NCBI RefSeq assembly: GCF_018141105.1
Contig: NZ_CP054839.1
Coordinates: forward strand, 2,356,001 to 2,420,000
DNA: 64,000 nucleotides
Reading direction: 5' to 3'
DNA from: Saccharopolyspora erythraea
GTDB taxonomy: Bacteria > Actinomycetota > Actinomycetes > Mycobacteriales > Pseudonocardiaceae
The position numbers and the translations under genes were made by a program. How positions within the stretch are numbered: the stretch's first letter is position 1; the number at the start of each line of letters is the position of its first letter. The notes beneath the pieces were generated by a model. That model worked only from the letters and a program-made list of their open reading frames with translations. It ran no database searches and was not told where the DNA came from. Shown in pieces: positions 1 through 9,099 of this stretch.

Positions 1-462
1 CCGCCCGCGCACGTCACCCACGTCCCGCGCGTGCTGATGCTGACGACCTTCGACATCGACGACTACGTCTACGAGGCGCTGCGAGCGGGCGCCAGCGGCT
101 TCCTGCTCAAGGACGCGCTCCCCGCGGACCTGATCGCCGGAGTGCGCGTCGTCGCGGGCGGTCAGGCGCTGCTGGCCCCTACCGTCACCCGGCGGCTCAT
201 CGAGCACTTCTCCCGCACGGCCGCACCGCCGGTCACCAAGCCGCCACGCCTGGACGCGCTCACCGACCGCGAGCGCGAGGTCCTGGTGCACGTCGCCCGG
301 GGCCTGTCCAACACCGAGATCGCCGACGCCCTGTTCATCGCCGAGCAGACGGTGAAGAGCCACGTCAGCCGCATCCTCGGCAAGCTCGGGGTGCGCGACC
401 GTGTGCAGGCCGTCGTCGCTGCCTACGAGACCGGACTGGTGTCCTCGGGCGGGTCCTCCTGA
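1..462 (+). CDS. NarL/LuxR-family response regulator, C-terminal part (cut by left edge)
   Basis: DNA-binding output protein of a two-component system. The frame is open from base 1, so the start and the phospho-acceptor Asp lie outside the window. What remains begins near receiver strand beta4 (LMLTTFD, with the conserved Thr), continues through AGASGFLLKD with the invariant beta5 Lys, then a linker, and ends in a LuxR-type helix-turn-helix (LTDREREVL, then TVKSHVSRIL). The C-terminus (SSGGSS, TGA) is intact. The sensor kinase is presumably further left. The family assignment is secure; the signal and targets cannot be read from here. Confidence 0.9.
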   Translation, partial: PPAHVTHVPRVLMLTTFDIDDYVYEALRAGASGFLLKDALPADLIAGVRVVAGGQALLAPTVTRRLIEHFSRTAAPPVTKPPRLDALTDREREVLVHVARGLSNTEIADALFIAEQTVKSHVSRILGKLGVRDRVQAVVAAYETGLVSSGGSS

Positions 463-578
463 CCGCGCGGGTGGCTCCGCGGGGTTAGCCCGCAGCCCCA
501 CCCCCTACCCCGGTACTGCCTTGCGAAGCGCTCCCGCGACGGACGCGGGAGCCGCGTTCTCCGCCATACGCTTTCGCC

Positions 579-1934
579 GTGCCCGAAAAGCGATCGGGCA
601 CGTTGTTCCTGGGGAAAGCGGGTCTTTTCGTGCGCACTTCATCCGCGCCGTTCTCCGGCGCGAAAAAATCGCTCCCGGCGAATTCCGGTTCGCGGCGGGA
701 TCCGGTGCTCGACCTGGTCAGGGCGGGTTGCCTGGTGGTCGTGGTCGTGCTGCACGCGCTGATGGCCGGAATCACGGTTGACGCCGGTGGAATTCACATC
801 GTCAACGCCATGGACTACGCCGGGTGGTTCGTCCCGGCGAGCTGGTGCGTGCAGGTTATGCCGCTGTTCTTCATCGTCGGCGGATTCGCCGGAATCACGC
901 AGTGGCGGCGAATGCGGGACCAGGGGCGAAGCGCCGTCGAATTCGTGCGGGGCAGGTTGGAACGGCTCGCCAGACCCGCGCTGCTTGCTTTCGCGGTCAT
1001 CGGCTCCGGCCTGGCGGTGGCGGGGCTGGCCGGCGCGCCGGCCGACCTGCTCGCGCAGATCGGCTACCGGATGGGCCAGCCGATGTGGTTCCTCGGCGTC
1101 TACCTGGGCGTGTCGGCGCTGGTCCCGGTCCTGGTGCGGGCGCACGAGGCCGCGCCCGGACGGACCCTGGCCGGACTGCTCGCGCTCGTGCTCGCGGTGG
1201 ACCTGCTCGCGTCGGCCGCCCCGGCCGCCGGGCTCGCCAACCTCGCCTTCGTCTGGCTGACCGTCCAGCAGATCGGCTTCTGCTACGCCGACGGATGGTT
1301 CCGCGGCCGCGCGTGGCCGGCATGGGGAGCGGCCGGCGCGCTCGCGCTGCTGCTCACGATCACCACGGGCGGTCTCTACTCGGCGAACATGTACACGAAC
1401 CTCAACCCCCCGACGGTCTGCCTGGTCCTGCTCGGCGTCGCCCAGATCTGCCTGGTCGCCCTCGCCGCGCCGCGGCTGCGCCGCTGGCTGGAGCGGCCGC
1501 GGGTGCGCGGGTCCGTGGACGCCATGGGCAGGTGCTCGCTGACCGTCTACCTCTGGCACATGCCCGCGCTGGTGCTGCTGGCCGCCCTGCTGCTGGTGGC
1601 GCGGGCGCCGTGGCCGGAGGTGTTCAGCGACGGGTGGTGGCTCACCCGGCTGCCCTGGATCGCGGGCATCGCGCTGATCGTCCGCGCGGTGGTGGCCCTG
1701 GTGGGCGGCTTCGAGCACCGGGCCGGTGGCGCCGGTGCGCCGTCACCTGGGGCGGCGGCGCTCGGCGTTCTGGCGGCGATCGCCGGCGTGGTGGTGGTCC
1801 TGGTCGCGGGCTTCACCCCGGTGTCCGCCGCGGTCGGTGCCGCGCTGCTGGCCGCGGCCGTCGGACTCGCGCGGCCGCGCCGCGACGCTCTGCCGGAGCG
1901 GCGGAGCTTGGCGCTGGCCGCGCGGGCGGCGTGA
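579..1934 (+). CDS. Acyltransferase-3 family membrane protein
   Basis: Integral membrane protein of about 451 residues with roughly ten hydrophobic segments. After a short basic N-terminus comes the family signature DLVRAGCLVVVVVLHAL, with the conserved Arg and His of acyltransferase-3 proteins, which O-acylate sugars, lipids or antibiotics. LWHMPALVLL near residue 330 is the second typical motif. The GTG at 579 has no ribosome site; a GTG at 630 preceded by GGGGAAAG is a good alternative start, removing 17 residues. It stands alone between a response regulator and aroG. The acyl acceptor cannot be predicted; a polyketide or cell-surface glycan is possible. Confidence 0.8.
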   Translation: MPEKRSGTLFLGKAGLFVRTSSAPFSGAKKSLPANSGSRRDPVLDLVRAGCLVVVVVLHALMAGITVDAGGIHIVNAMDYAGWFVPASWCVQVMPLFFIVGGFAGITQWRRMRDQGRSAVEFVRGRLERLARPALLAFAVIGSGLAVAGLAGAPADLLAQIGYRMGQPMWFLGVYLGVSALVPVLVRAHEAAPGRTLAGLLALVLAVDLLASAAPAAGLANLAFVWLTVQQIGFCYADGWFRGRAWPAWGAAGALALLLTITTGGLYSANMYTNLNPPTVCLVLLGVAQICLVALAAPRLRRWLERPRVRGSVDAMGRCSLTVYLWHMPALVLLAALLLVARAPWPEVFSDGWWLTRLPWIAGIALIVRAVVALVGGFEHRAGGAGAPSPGAAALGVLAAIAGVVVVLVAGFTPVSAAVGAALLAAAVGLARPRRDALPERRSLALAARAA

Positions 1935-1958
1935 ACCCAGGTCACCCGGTCGTGTTAG

Positions 1959-3476
<1,518 letters not shown>

Positions 3477-3488
3477 TCATCGGCAACG

Positions 3489-3522
3489 CGAACGGCCCGG
3501 GGCACCAGCTCCGGGCCGTTCG
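3489..3522. terminator. Intrinsic-type hairpin after aroG
   Basis: Perfect 12-bp inverted repeat CGAACGGCCCGG / CCGGGCCGTTCG with a 10-nt loop, between the convergent aroG and mannosyltransferase genes. There is no U-tract, as is common in actinobacteria. It could serve both directions. Confidence 0.7.
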
Positions 3523-3582
3523 TATTGCGCGGAAGGATCGGTCCACTTCGGACAGACCTGGGTGTCGAGGTCGAGCGCCTCG

Positions 3583-5148
3583 CTACTGCGGCAGGTGTTG
3601 CTCCACCTGCGTGGCCCGCTGGAACAGGGGGCTGAACCCCAGCGGGTCGAAACGCACCAGGGACAGCGCCCCGAGGAAGGCTGCGCAGATGCCGACCGCC
3701 ATCAGCGGCCAGTTGTACATCGCCTGCTCGCCGTCGGGGGAGTAGGCGAGCACCAGGGCGACCGACGCGCCGACCACGTACGACAGCGCGCGCGGACTCC
3801 ACGGCAGGGCGCAGGCCAGCGCCATGCCCCACGTCAGGTACCAGGGCAGCACCACTGGCGAGAGCAGCGCACCGGCGAACAGCACGATCGCCGCGCGGCG
3901 CACGGCCTCCGTCCCGCCGTCGCGGGCCTGCCACCACTGCCAGACCAGGATGCCCACGAGCACCACCGAACCGAGCGAGCGGCCCGCGGAGACGAACGCG
4001 CCGTAGTCGGCGTCGAAGAACAGCGAGGCGAGGCCGAACGCCGCCTGTCCGACCGCGGTCGGGGTCGACAGGTAGTTCACGATCATCCCCGGCGCCGACA
4101 GCGCGGGCAGCCAGCCGAAACCGACCTTGGCCAGCGCCATGCACGCGCCGAAGACCACCGCGAACAGCGCCAGCGCGGGCACCACCGCGCGGGCGAAGCG
4201 CTGCCAGCGCGGTCCGGTCAGGTGTGATGCCCACACCCACACCAGGAAGGGCAGCGCGAGCCCGGCGGTGGCCTTGATCGCCATCGCCATGGTCGCCAGC
4301 GCCAGCCCGCCCGCGTGCTTGCCGTCGAGGATCAGCAGCGTGCCGACCGCGAGCAGGCCGATCATCAGCATGTCGTTGTGCGGCCCGCCTACCAGGTGAA
4401 CGACGGTCATCGGACTGGCCGCGGCAAGCCAGAGCGCGACCGGCAACCGCCCCCCGAGGTGACGAACCAGACCCGGAAGTGCGAAGATCAACATGCCCAG
4501 ACCGCAGAGCAGCACCAGCCGCATCACGATGACACTGGAGATCATGCCGTCCCCGGCCATAAGGATCACGCCCTTGGCCACGCCCATGAAGAGCGGGCCG
4601 TACGGCGCGGGTGTCGTCTGCCACGTCGGGTGCACGTTGTCCGGGATCGGCCCCGTGAGCGTCGACGGTCCGACGGCGTAGGGATCGATGCCGTGCAGTG
4701 CGAGCAGGCCCTGCCCCAGGTAGCTGTAGACGTCGCGGGTGAACAGCGGCGGTGCGGCCAGCATCGGCGTCAGCCACGCCGCGGTGGCCAGCAGGACACC
4801 GCGCGAGTCGACCAATCTGGCCAGCACACCGCGTCCCAGCCGCACCCACGCCCACACCAGGAGGCCGAAGCCGAGGTAGACCACCGCGGTCGCCAGGTCC
4901 TTGCCGTGGCCGTAGCGCATGGCCGACAGTGGACCCGACCCCAGGATCGGGTCGTGCACAAGCACACCGGCGGCGCCGAACGAGCCGGCCAGCAGCAGGA
5001 GTGAACCGATCGCACCCAGTGCGATCGTGCGCAACGGCAGCGGACCGCGCAGGCCGCGGCCGCCGTTGTCGATGACGTCGGCGGCGACGAGTTCGGTCCA
5101 GCCGGACCAACGCTGCTGCGCCGACGAGGTGGAAACACTCGGAGGCAT
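3583..5148 (-). CDS. mptA: Polyprenol-phosphate-mannose-dependent alpha-(1->6)-mannosyltransferase (MptA/MptB family, GT-C fold)
   Basis: Multipass membrane glycosyltransferase that in mycobacteria and corynebacteria extends the mannan core of lipomannan/lipoarabinomannan on the outer face of the membrane, using polyprenyl-phosphomannose. 521 residues, about 12-13 hydrophobic segments. The first extracytoplasmic loop has the acidic GT-C motif in FTRDVYSYLGQG, followed by GIDPYAVGP and TPAPYGPLF, all characteristic of the family. Position next to pknL and aroG matches Rv2174 (mptA); sequence alone does not separate MptA from MptB. The ATG follows a TATTAA -10 box by 7 nt, so the transcript is probably leaderless. 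Downstream it converges on aroG. Confidence 0.85.
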   Translation of the reverse strand: MPPSVSTSSAQQRWSGWTELVAADVIDNGGRGLRGPLPLRTIALGAIGSLLLLAGSFGAAGVLVHDPILGSGPLSAMRYGHGKDLATAVVYLGFGLLVWAWVRLGRGVLARLVDSRGVLLATAAWLTPMLAAPPLFTRDVYSYLGQGLLALHGIDPYAVGPSTLTGPIPDNVHPTWQTTPAPYGPLFMGVAKGVILMAGDGMISSVIVMRLVLLCGLGMLIFALPGLVRHLGGRLPVALWLAAASPMTVVHLVGGPHNDMLMIGLLAVGTLLILDGKHAGGLALATMAMAIKATAGLALPFLVWVWASHLTGPRWQRFARAVVPALALFAVVFGACMALAKVGFGWLPALSAPGMIVNYLSTPTAVGQAAFGLASLFFDADYGAFVSAGRSLGSVVLVGILVWQWWQARDGGTEAVRRAAIVLFAGALLSPVVLPWYLTWGMALACALPWSPRALSYVVGASVALVLAYSPDGEQAMYNWPLMAVGICAAFLGALSLVRFDPLGFSPLFQRATQVEQHLPQ

Positions 5149-5155
5149 CGTGCGG

Positions 5156-5161
5156 TTAATA
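5156..5161 (-). promoter_or_regulatory. -10 hexamer TATTAA of the mannosyltransferase gene, leaderless
   Basis: On the minus strand TATTAA lies 7 nt before the ATG at 5148, leaving no room for a ribosome site. Confidence 0.5.
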
Positions 5162-5220
5162 CTTCCACAACGCCCTGGCGTTAGCGGCGGGTTTCCCCCA
5201 CCATGTCGGCGATGAAGGCC

Positions 5221-5248
5221 GAAAACCTCCGCCGGAGCGGAGGTTTTC
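5221..5248. terminator. Hairpin between pknL and the mannosyltransferase gene
   Basis: Perfect 12-bp stem GAAAACCTCCGC / GCGGAGGTTTTC with loop CGGA. The U-rich arm lies on either strand, so it can act as a terminator for pknL read-through. Confidence 0.65.
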
Positions 5249-5330
5249 GCAGGTAGCAGTGGATTTTTCCGACTGTGGCGCGGCAGCGGTCGGGTGCCGC
5301 GACGAGGTCGACATCACTCCGAAGGGGCTT

Positions 5331-5367
5331 CAGCGGCGCGGTCCGCGAAGCCGCGGCCGCGCCGCTG
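5331..5367. terminator. GC-rich hairpin directly after the pknL stop
   Basis: 11-bp perfect stem CAGCGGCGCGG / CCGCGCCGCTG, 15-nt loop, just past the pknL stop codon on the minus strand. Confidence 0.55.
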
Positions 5368-5373
5368 AGGCGG

Positions 5374-7386
5374 TCAGAAGGCGCTCACCTGGACCGAACT
5401 GCCCGGCTCGACGCGCTTCCCCGCGAACGGGAGCTGGCCGAAGATCACCGCGTCCGGTCGCGGCCACCACTGGTGCACCTCCAGGTTCAGCCCCAGCCGC
5501 GCGGCCTCGGACTTGGCCTGGTCCACGGTGAACCGGCCGAAGTCCGGCACCGTGACTGCGTTGGAAAGCACCACCCCGACCCTGGTCGTGCCGGTCAGCA
5601 GCACCTGCTCGCCGATGGCCGGGTCGGTGCTGATCACGTGGCCGGCCTCCACGTCGGCGTCGAACCGCTGGGCCGCCTCGTAGGGCTCGAGACCGGCATT
5701 GCGCAGGGTGGCGAACGCCTCGTCCTTGCTCATGCCGCGCACGTCGGGCACGTTCACCGGCTGCGGGCCCTTGCTCACGACCAGCGTGACCGGAGAGCTG
5801 ATGTCCAGCGCCGTCCCCGGTCCCGGCTGCACGCCGATGACGCGGCCTTCCGGCACGCTCGGGTGGTAGCGGTCGACCGACTCGTTGAGCTCCGGTCGCA
5901 GCTTGGCGTCGAGCAGCGCGCTCTTGGCCTCCTCGACCGTCGCCCCCTCGGCGATCGACGGCACCTTCGGTCGGCCCAGCGACACGACGAGCTGGACCTC
6001 CTTGCCGGTGACGGTCTTGGTGCCCTCCTTGGGCGTCGAGCTGATGACGGTGCCTTCGGGGACGGTGTTGTGGTGCTCGCGGACCACCGACACCGGCAGC
6101 TCGGCCTGGGAGAGGACCTGCTGGGCGACGGCTTCGGGCTGGCCGACCACGCGCGGCACCTCGACGCTCGAACCCGTGCCGAGCCACCACGCGGTGAGCC
6201 CGATCAGCGCGGCCAGCGCGACCACGGCACCGGCCCACGCGCCGAAGACACGCGAGCCGCGCCGACGCTCGTCGGAGTGCCGGGTGCGGGCCGGGGCGGG
6301 TGGCGGCGGGGTCTCGGCGCCGACCGCGGCCATCTCGTGCGTCTCGTCGGCGTCGGGTCCCGGGCGCTGCAGCGCGCGGGTGCCCTGTGGGCCGCCGGAC
6401 GCGCCGTGCGCCGCCGGGACGGGCGGGAACTGGTCGGTCGGCGGGCCGTCGTCCACGGCGACCCGCGCCGTCTTCTCCTCGCTGGCCGGCACGGGCACGC
6501 CCACCAGCTCGATGCCCAGGTTCGCCCGCACCTGCCGCACCTCGCTGAGGAACGACGCGGCGTCGGCGGGCCGCACCGCGGGATCGCGGCGGGTGGCGCG
6601 CAGCACCAGGTCGTCGATGGCGGGCGGCAGCTCCGGCACCCGCTCGCTCGGGGCCGGGACGTCGTCGTTGACGTGCCGGTACGCCACCGAGAGCGCCGTG
6701 TCGCCGACGTAGGGCGGCTCGCCGGTCAGCATCTCGTAGAGCACGACCCCGGCGGCGTAGATGTCGGTGCGGCTGTCGGCCGCTCCGGTGGTGACCTGCT
6801 CCGGCGAGAGATACGCCACGGTGCCCAGGATCACGCTGCCGCTGGTGGTGCCGGCCGACGCCGCGGCGCGGACCAGCCCGAAGTCGGCGACCTTGACCGA
6901 ACCGTCCAGCCCGATCAGCACGTTCTCCGGCTTGATGTCGCGGTGCACCATGGCGGCGCGGTGCGCGGCTCCCAGCGCCGAGAGCATCGGCTCGAGCACG
7001 CTCAGCGCCATCGGCAGCGACAGGCGGCCCTGGTCGCGCATCAGGTCGCGCAGGGTGCACCCCTCGACCAGCTGCATCACCAGGTAGACCTGGTCACCGT
7101 CGATCTCGCGGTCCACGCCCTGGTCGTAGACCGCGACGACGTCGGGGTGGTGCAGCTTCGCCGCGGAGCGGGCCTCCAGCTCGAAGCGGGCGACGAACGA
7201 GCGGTCGCCGGAGTAATGCGGGTCCATCACCTTGAGCGCGACCGGCCGGTCGAGGCGGGTGTCGAGGCCGCGGTAGACCGCCGACATGCCGCCCCGGGCG
7301 ATGAGCGAGTCCACCCGGTAGCGGCGCTCGAGCATGCTCCCGACCAGGTTGGTGCCCCGGCCGGGCCGTGTCGTCTCAGGCGTCAT
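5374..7386 (-). CDS. pknL: PASTA-domain Ser/Thr protein kinase, PknL type
   Basis: Transmembrane receptor kinase, 670 residues. Kinase domain about 22-285: glycine-rich loop ARGGMSAVYRG, VALKVM (catalytic Lys), HRDIKPENV with the RD pair near 149, and ADFGLVRAA. A basic juxtamembrane linker leads to one membrane helix (about 382-403), then four extracytoplasmic PASTA repeats (starting VEVPRVVG, KVPSIAEG, VNVPDVRG, VTVPDFGR), which bind muropeptide or lipid II in this family. Its partner gene, an Rv2175c-type DNA-binding protein, is divergent across a 127-bp gap, as in mycobacteria. PknL of M. tuberculosis lacks PASTA repeats as I recall, whereas the corynebacterial form has them. The symbol rests on synteny. 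Confidence 0.93.
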   Translation of the reverse strand: MTPETTRPGRGTNLVGSMLERRYRVDSLIARGGMSAVYRGLDTRLDRPVALKVMDPHYSGDRSFVARFELEARSAAKLHHPDVVAVYDQGVDREIDGDQVYLVMQLVEGCTLRDLMRDQGRLSLPMALSVLEPMLSALGAAHRAAMVHRDIKPENVLIGLDGSVKVADFGLVRAAASAGTTSGSVILGTVAYLSPEQVTTGAADSRTDIYAAGVVLYEMLTGEPPYVGDTALSVAYRHVNDDVPAPSERVPELPPAIDDLVLRATRRDPAVRPADAASFLSEVRQVRANLGIELVGVPVPASEEKTARVAVDDGPPTDQFPPVPAAHGASGGPQGTRALQRPGPDADETHEMAAVGAETPPPPAPARTRHSDERRRGSRVFGAWAGAVVALAALIGLTAWWLGTGSSVEVPRVVGQPEAVAQQVLSQAELPVSVVREHHNTVPEGTVISSTPKEGTKTVTGKEVQLVVSLGRPKVPSIAEGATVEEAKSALLDAKLRPELNESVDRYHPSVPEGRVIGVQPGPGTALDISSPVTLVVSKGPQPVNVPDVRGMSKDEAFATLRNAGLEPYEAAQRFDADVEAGHVISTDPAIGEQVLLTGTTRVGVVLSNAVTVPDFGRFTVDQAKSEAARLGLNLEVHQWWPRPDAVIFGQLPFAGKRVEPGSSVQVSAF

Positions 7387-7513
7387 GTCTGCTCCGCCGC
7401 CGCTCGACGGGCGGTGCGTGGGGGTCGCCGTGTGTCACGTAGCTGATGGTAGGAGAGGACGTGACCCGTCCGGTGCACGGCATCTGCGTCGGCGATGTGG
7501 CATCGTGTGGGGT

Positions 7514-7879
7514 GTGAGTGCGATCCCCGCCGCCCCGGATGTGCTCGCTCCCGATGTGGAGGTGATCCCGCTGCCCGACGTCGCCGAGCGACTCGGTCAG
7601 CCGGTTACCCGGGTGCACCAGCTGATTCGTGACGGTCATCTGCTCGCCGTGCGCCGTGACGGCGTGCTCGGCGTTCCGACGGTGTTCCTCGCAGGCGACG
7701 CGGTGGTGAAGGGCCTCGGTGGCACCATCACCCTGCTCAGGGACAACGGCTACAACGCCGACGAGATCCTGCGCTGGCTGTTCACCGCCGACGACACCTT
7801 GCCCGGCACCCCGATCGACGCGTTGCGCGGCGATCGCGGCCGCGAGGTCAAGCGCCGCGCCCAGGCGATGGGCTTCTGA
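7514..7879 (+). CDS. Rv2175c-family winged-helix DNA-binding protein
   Basis: Small (121 aa) DNA-binding protein. In M. tuberculosis the homologue is a phosphorylation substrate of PknL. Visible: an HTH segment DVAERLGQPVTRVHQLI, the wing GHLLAVRRDGVLGVP, and the conserved end ILRWLFTADD then RRAQAMGF. The GTG at 7514 was chosen because upstream codons look non-coding and pknL starts divergently at 7386. With this start the N-terminal tail that carries the known phospho-Thr in the mycobacterial protein is missing. A strong hairpin follows the stop. Target genes are unknown. Confidence 0.85.
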   Translation: MSAIPAAPDVLAPDVEVIPLPDVAERLGQPVTRVHQLIRDGHLLAVRRDGVLGVPTVFLAGDAVVKGLGGTITLLRDNGYNADEILRWLFTADDTLPGTPIDALRGDRGREVKRRAQAMGF

Positions 7880-7949
7880 GCAGCGCCGCGGCGACACCGT
7901 CGAGCTGATCTGAACCGCAGGCGTTCGCACGCCTGCCCCTGAACCACGC

Positions 7950-7976
7950 GCCGGACCGGCGATCCGCCGGTCCGGC
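7950..7976 (+). terminator. Terminator of the Rv2175c-type gene
   Basis: Perfect 12-bp stem GCCGGACCGGCG / CGCCGGTCCGGC with loop ATC, followed by CTCTCG. Same design as the hairpin after nrdJ at 63884. Confidence 0.75.
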
Positions 7977-7980
7977 CTCT

Positions 7981-8215
7981 CGCGTGCCCGTGAACGACGA
8001 GCCACCTGTGGATGCTGCGTCGCTCGTGAACAGCGCGCCGCCCGTGGACGTCGCGGTGCCTGTGGATGCTGCGTCGCTCGTGAACAGCGCGCCGCTCGTG
8101 GTTGCTGCGCCGCCCGTGAACGACGAGCCGCCCGTGCACACCGCGCCGCCCGTGGACGTTGCGGTGCCTGTGGAGGTTGCGGTGCGGTGAACACCGCGCC
8201 GCCCGTGAACGCGGT
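7981..8215. repeat. Degenerate 18-bp tandem repeat with a 54-bp higher-order period
   Basis: The gap 7880-8429 has no convincing gene. From about 7981 it consists of roughly 18-bp units of the type GTGNACNNCGCGCCGCCC. A longer block starting CCTGTGGATGCTGCGTCGCT occurs at 8005 and 8059, exactly 54 bp apart. Because the unit is a multiple of three, long frames stay open on both strands (for example 7984-8190, PVDAASLVNSAPPVDVAVP). I regard these as by-products of the repeat, since none resembles a protein family or has a ribosome site. From 8216 to 8429 the DNA is ordinary and lower in GC, and probably holds the promoter of the VanZ gene. Confidence 0.7.
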
Positions 8216-8429
8216 CTCGCCGCAGTCCTGACGACGCCCCTCGGACGTGTTCACGCCCCCGCAACCGTGGTCGCGCAATCGTGCGTTCGTGTTGCCTCAC
8301 AGGTGTGTTCCGGGTGGAATTCACCTCGTTTATCCCGTAATTCAAACGTGATGTCACATCCGGCTGCTGGAATCTGATCCAGGGGTCAGGTCCGGCAATT
8401 CATCGCCCGGCTGGGGAGGCAGTGGGAAC

Positions 8430-9047
8430 GTGCGCCCGCTCGAATCGGCATTCAGTGGTGTGATCCATACTACGCTATTCATGTTCCCGGTGGCGGTTGT
8501 GGCCGCCGTCGTCGCCGTGCTAGTGCGTTGTCGCTGGTTGCAGGTGATGCACGCGATTCGTGTTTCCGTCGTCGACATCGCCTTGGCATATTCGACGCTG
8601 CTTGTCGTCCATCTGGTGGCAATTCCGCAGCCGGTGGTGGCCGAAAACGCCGTTCGACTGGTACCGGGAACGGATCTGGGGGTGGCGGTGCAAGCCGCGC
8701 CAGGGGATATCGAACCCTGGCTGCAATTGCTCGGAAATCTGCTGCTGCTGTTGCCGTTGGGCGCGTTGCTGCCGTTGCGGCTGGCCGCGGTGGACACCTG
8801 CGCGAAGGCCGCCCTCGTCGTCCTCGCGGCCACCTGCTGCATCGAACTGGTGCAGTACGCGTTGCTGACCGGCCGGGTCGTCTCGGCCGACGACGTCCTG
8901 CTCAACACCGCGGGTGGCCTGGCGGGAGCGTTGCTGTCGCGGCGCTGGTGGGCCGACTTCCGGGTCCCGCGGCTGCGGCAGGCGGCCGCGCGGGCACGTG
9001 CCGCCGCCGCGCTGCGGCCCCAGTACGCCCGTCCGCACAGCGGCTGA
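8430..9047 (+). CDS. VanZ-family membrane protein
   Basis: 205-residue integral membrane protein with about five hydrophobic segments. The VanZ-like signature is clear: GNLLLLLPLGALLP, then CIELVQYALLTGRVVSADDV followed by LLNTAGGLAGALL. VanZ confers low-level teicoplanin resistance in enterococci; the role of chromosomal homologues in actinobacteria is unknown. GTG start with GGGAGG about 11 nt upstream. It converges on crtI with a shared hairpin between them. Not obviously linked in function to the neighbouring isoprenoid genes. Confidence 0.85.
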   Translation: MRPLESAFSGVIHTTLFMFPVAVVAAVVAVLVRCRWLQVMHAIRVSVVDIALAYSTLLVVHLVAIPQPVVAENAVRLVPGTDLGVAVQAAPGDIEPWLQLLGNLLLLLPLGALLPLRLAAVDTCAKAALVVLAATCCIELVQYALLTGRVVSADDVLLNTAGGLAGALLSRRWWADFRVPRLRQAAARARAAAALRPQYARPHSG

Positions 9048-9061
9048 CGAGGGGCCCCGCG

Positions 9062-9099
9062 GCATCAGCGGGTGAGCGCAGCCGCTCACCCGGTGATGC
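9062..9099. terminator. Bidirectional hairpin between the VanZ gene and crtI
   Basis: 17-bp arms with one mismatch (GCATCAGCGGGTGAGCG against CGCTCACCCGGTGATGC), 4-nt loop, overlapping the last codons of crtI. Confidence 0.65.

Noticed and set aside
7984-8190. Small repeat protein (PVDAASLVNSAPPVDVAVP...)
   Set aside because: The frame is open only because the 18-bp repeat is a codon multiple; opposite-strand frames are equally open, and there is no ribosome site.
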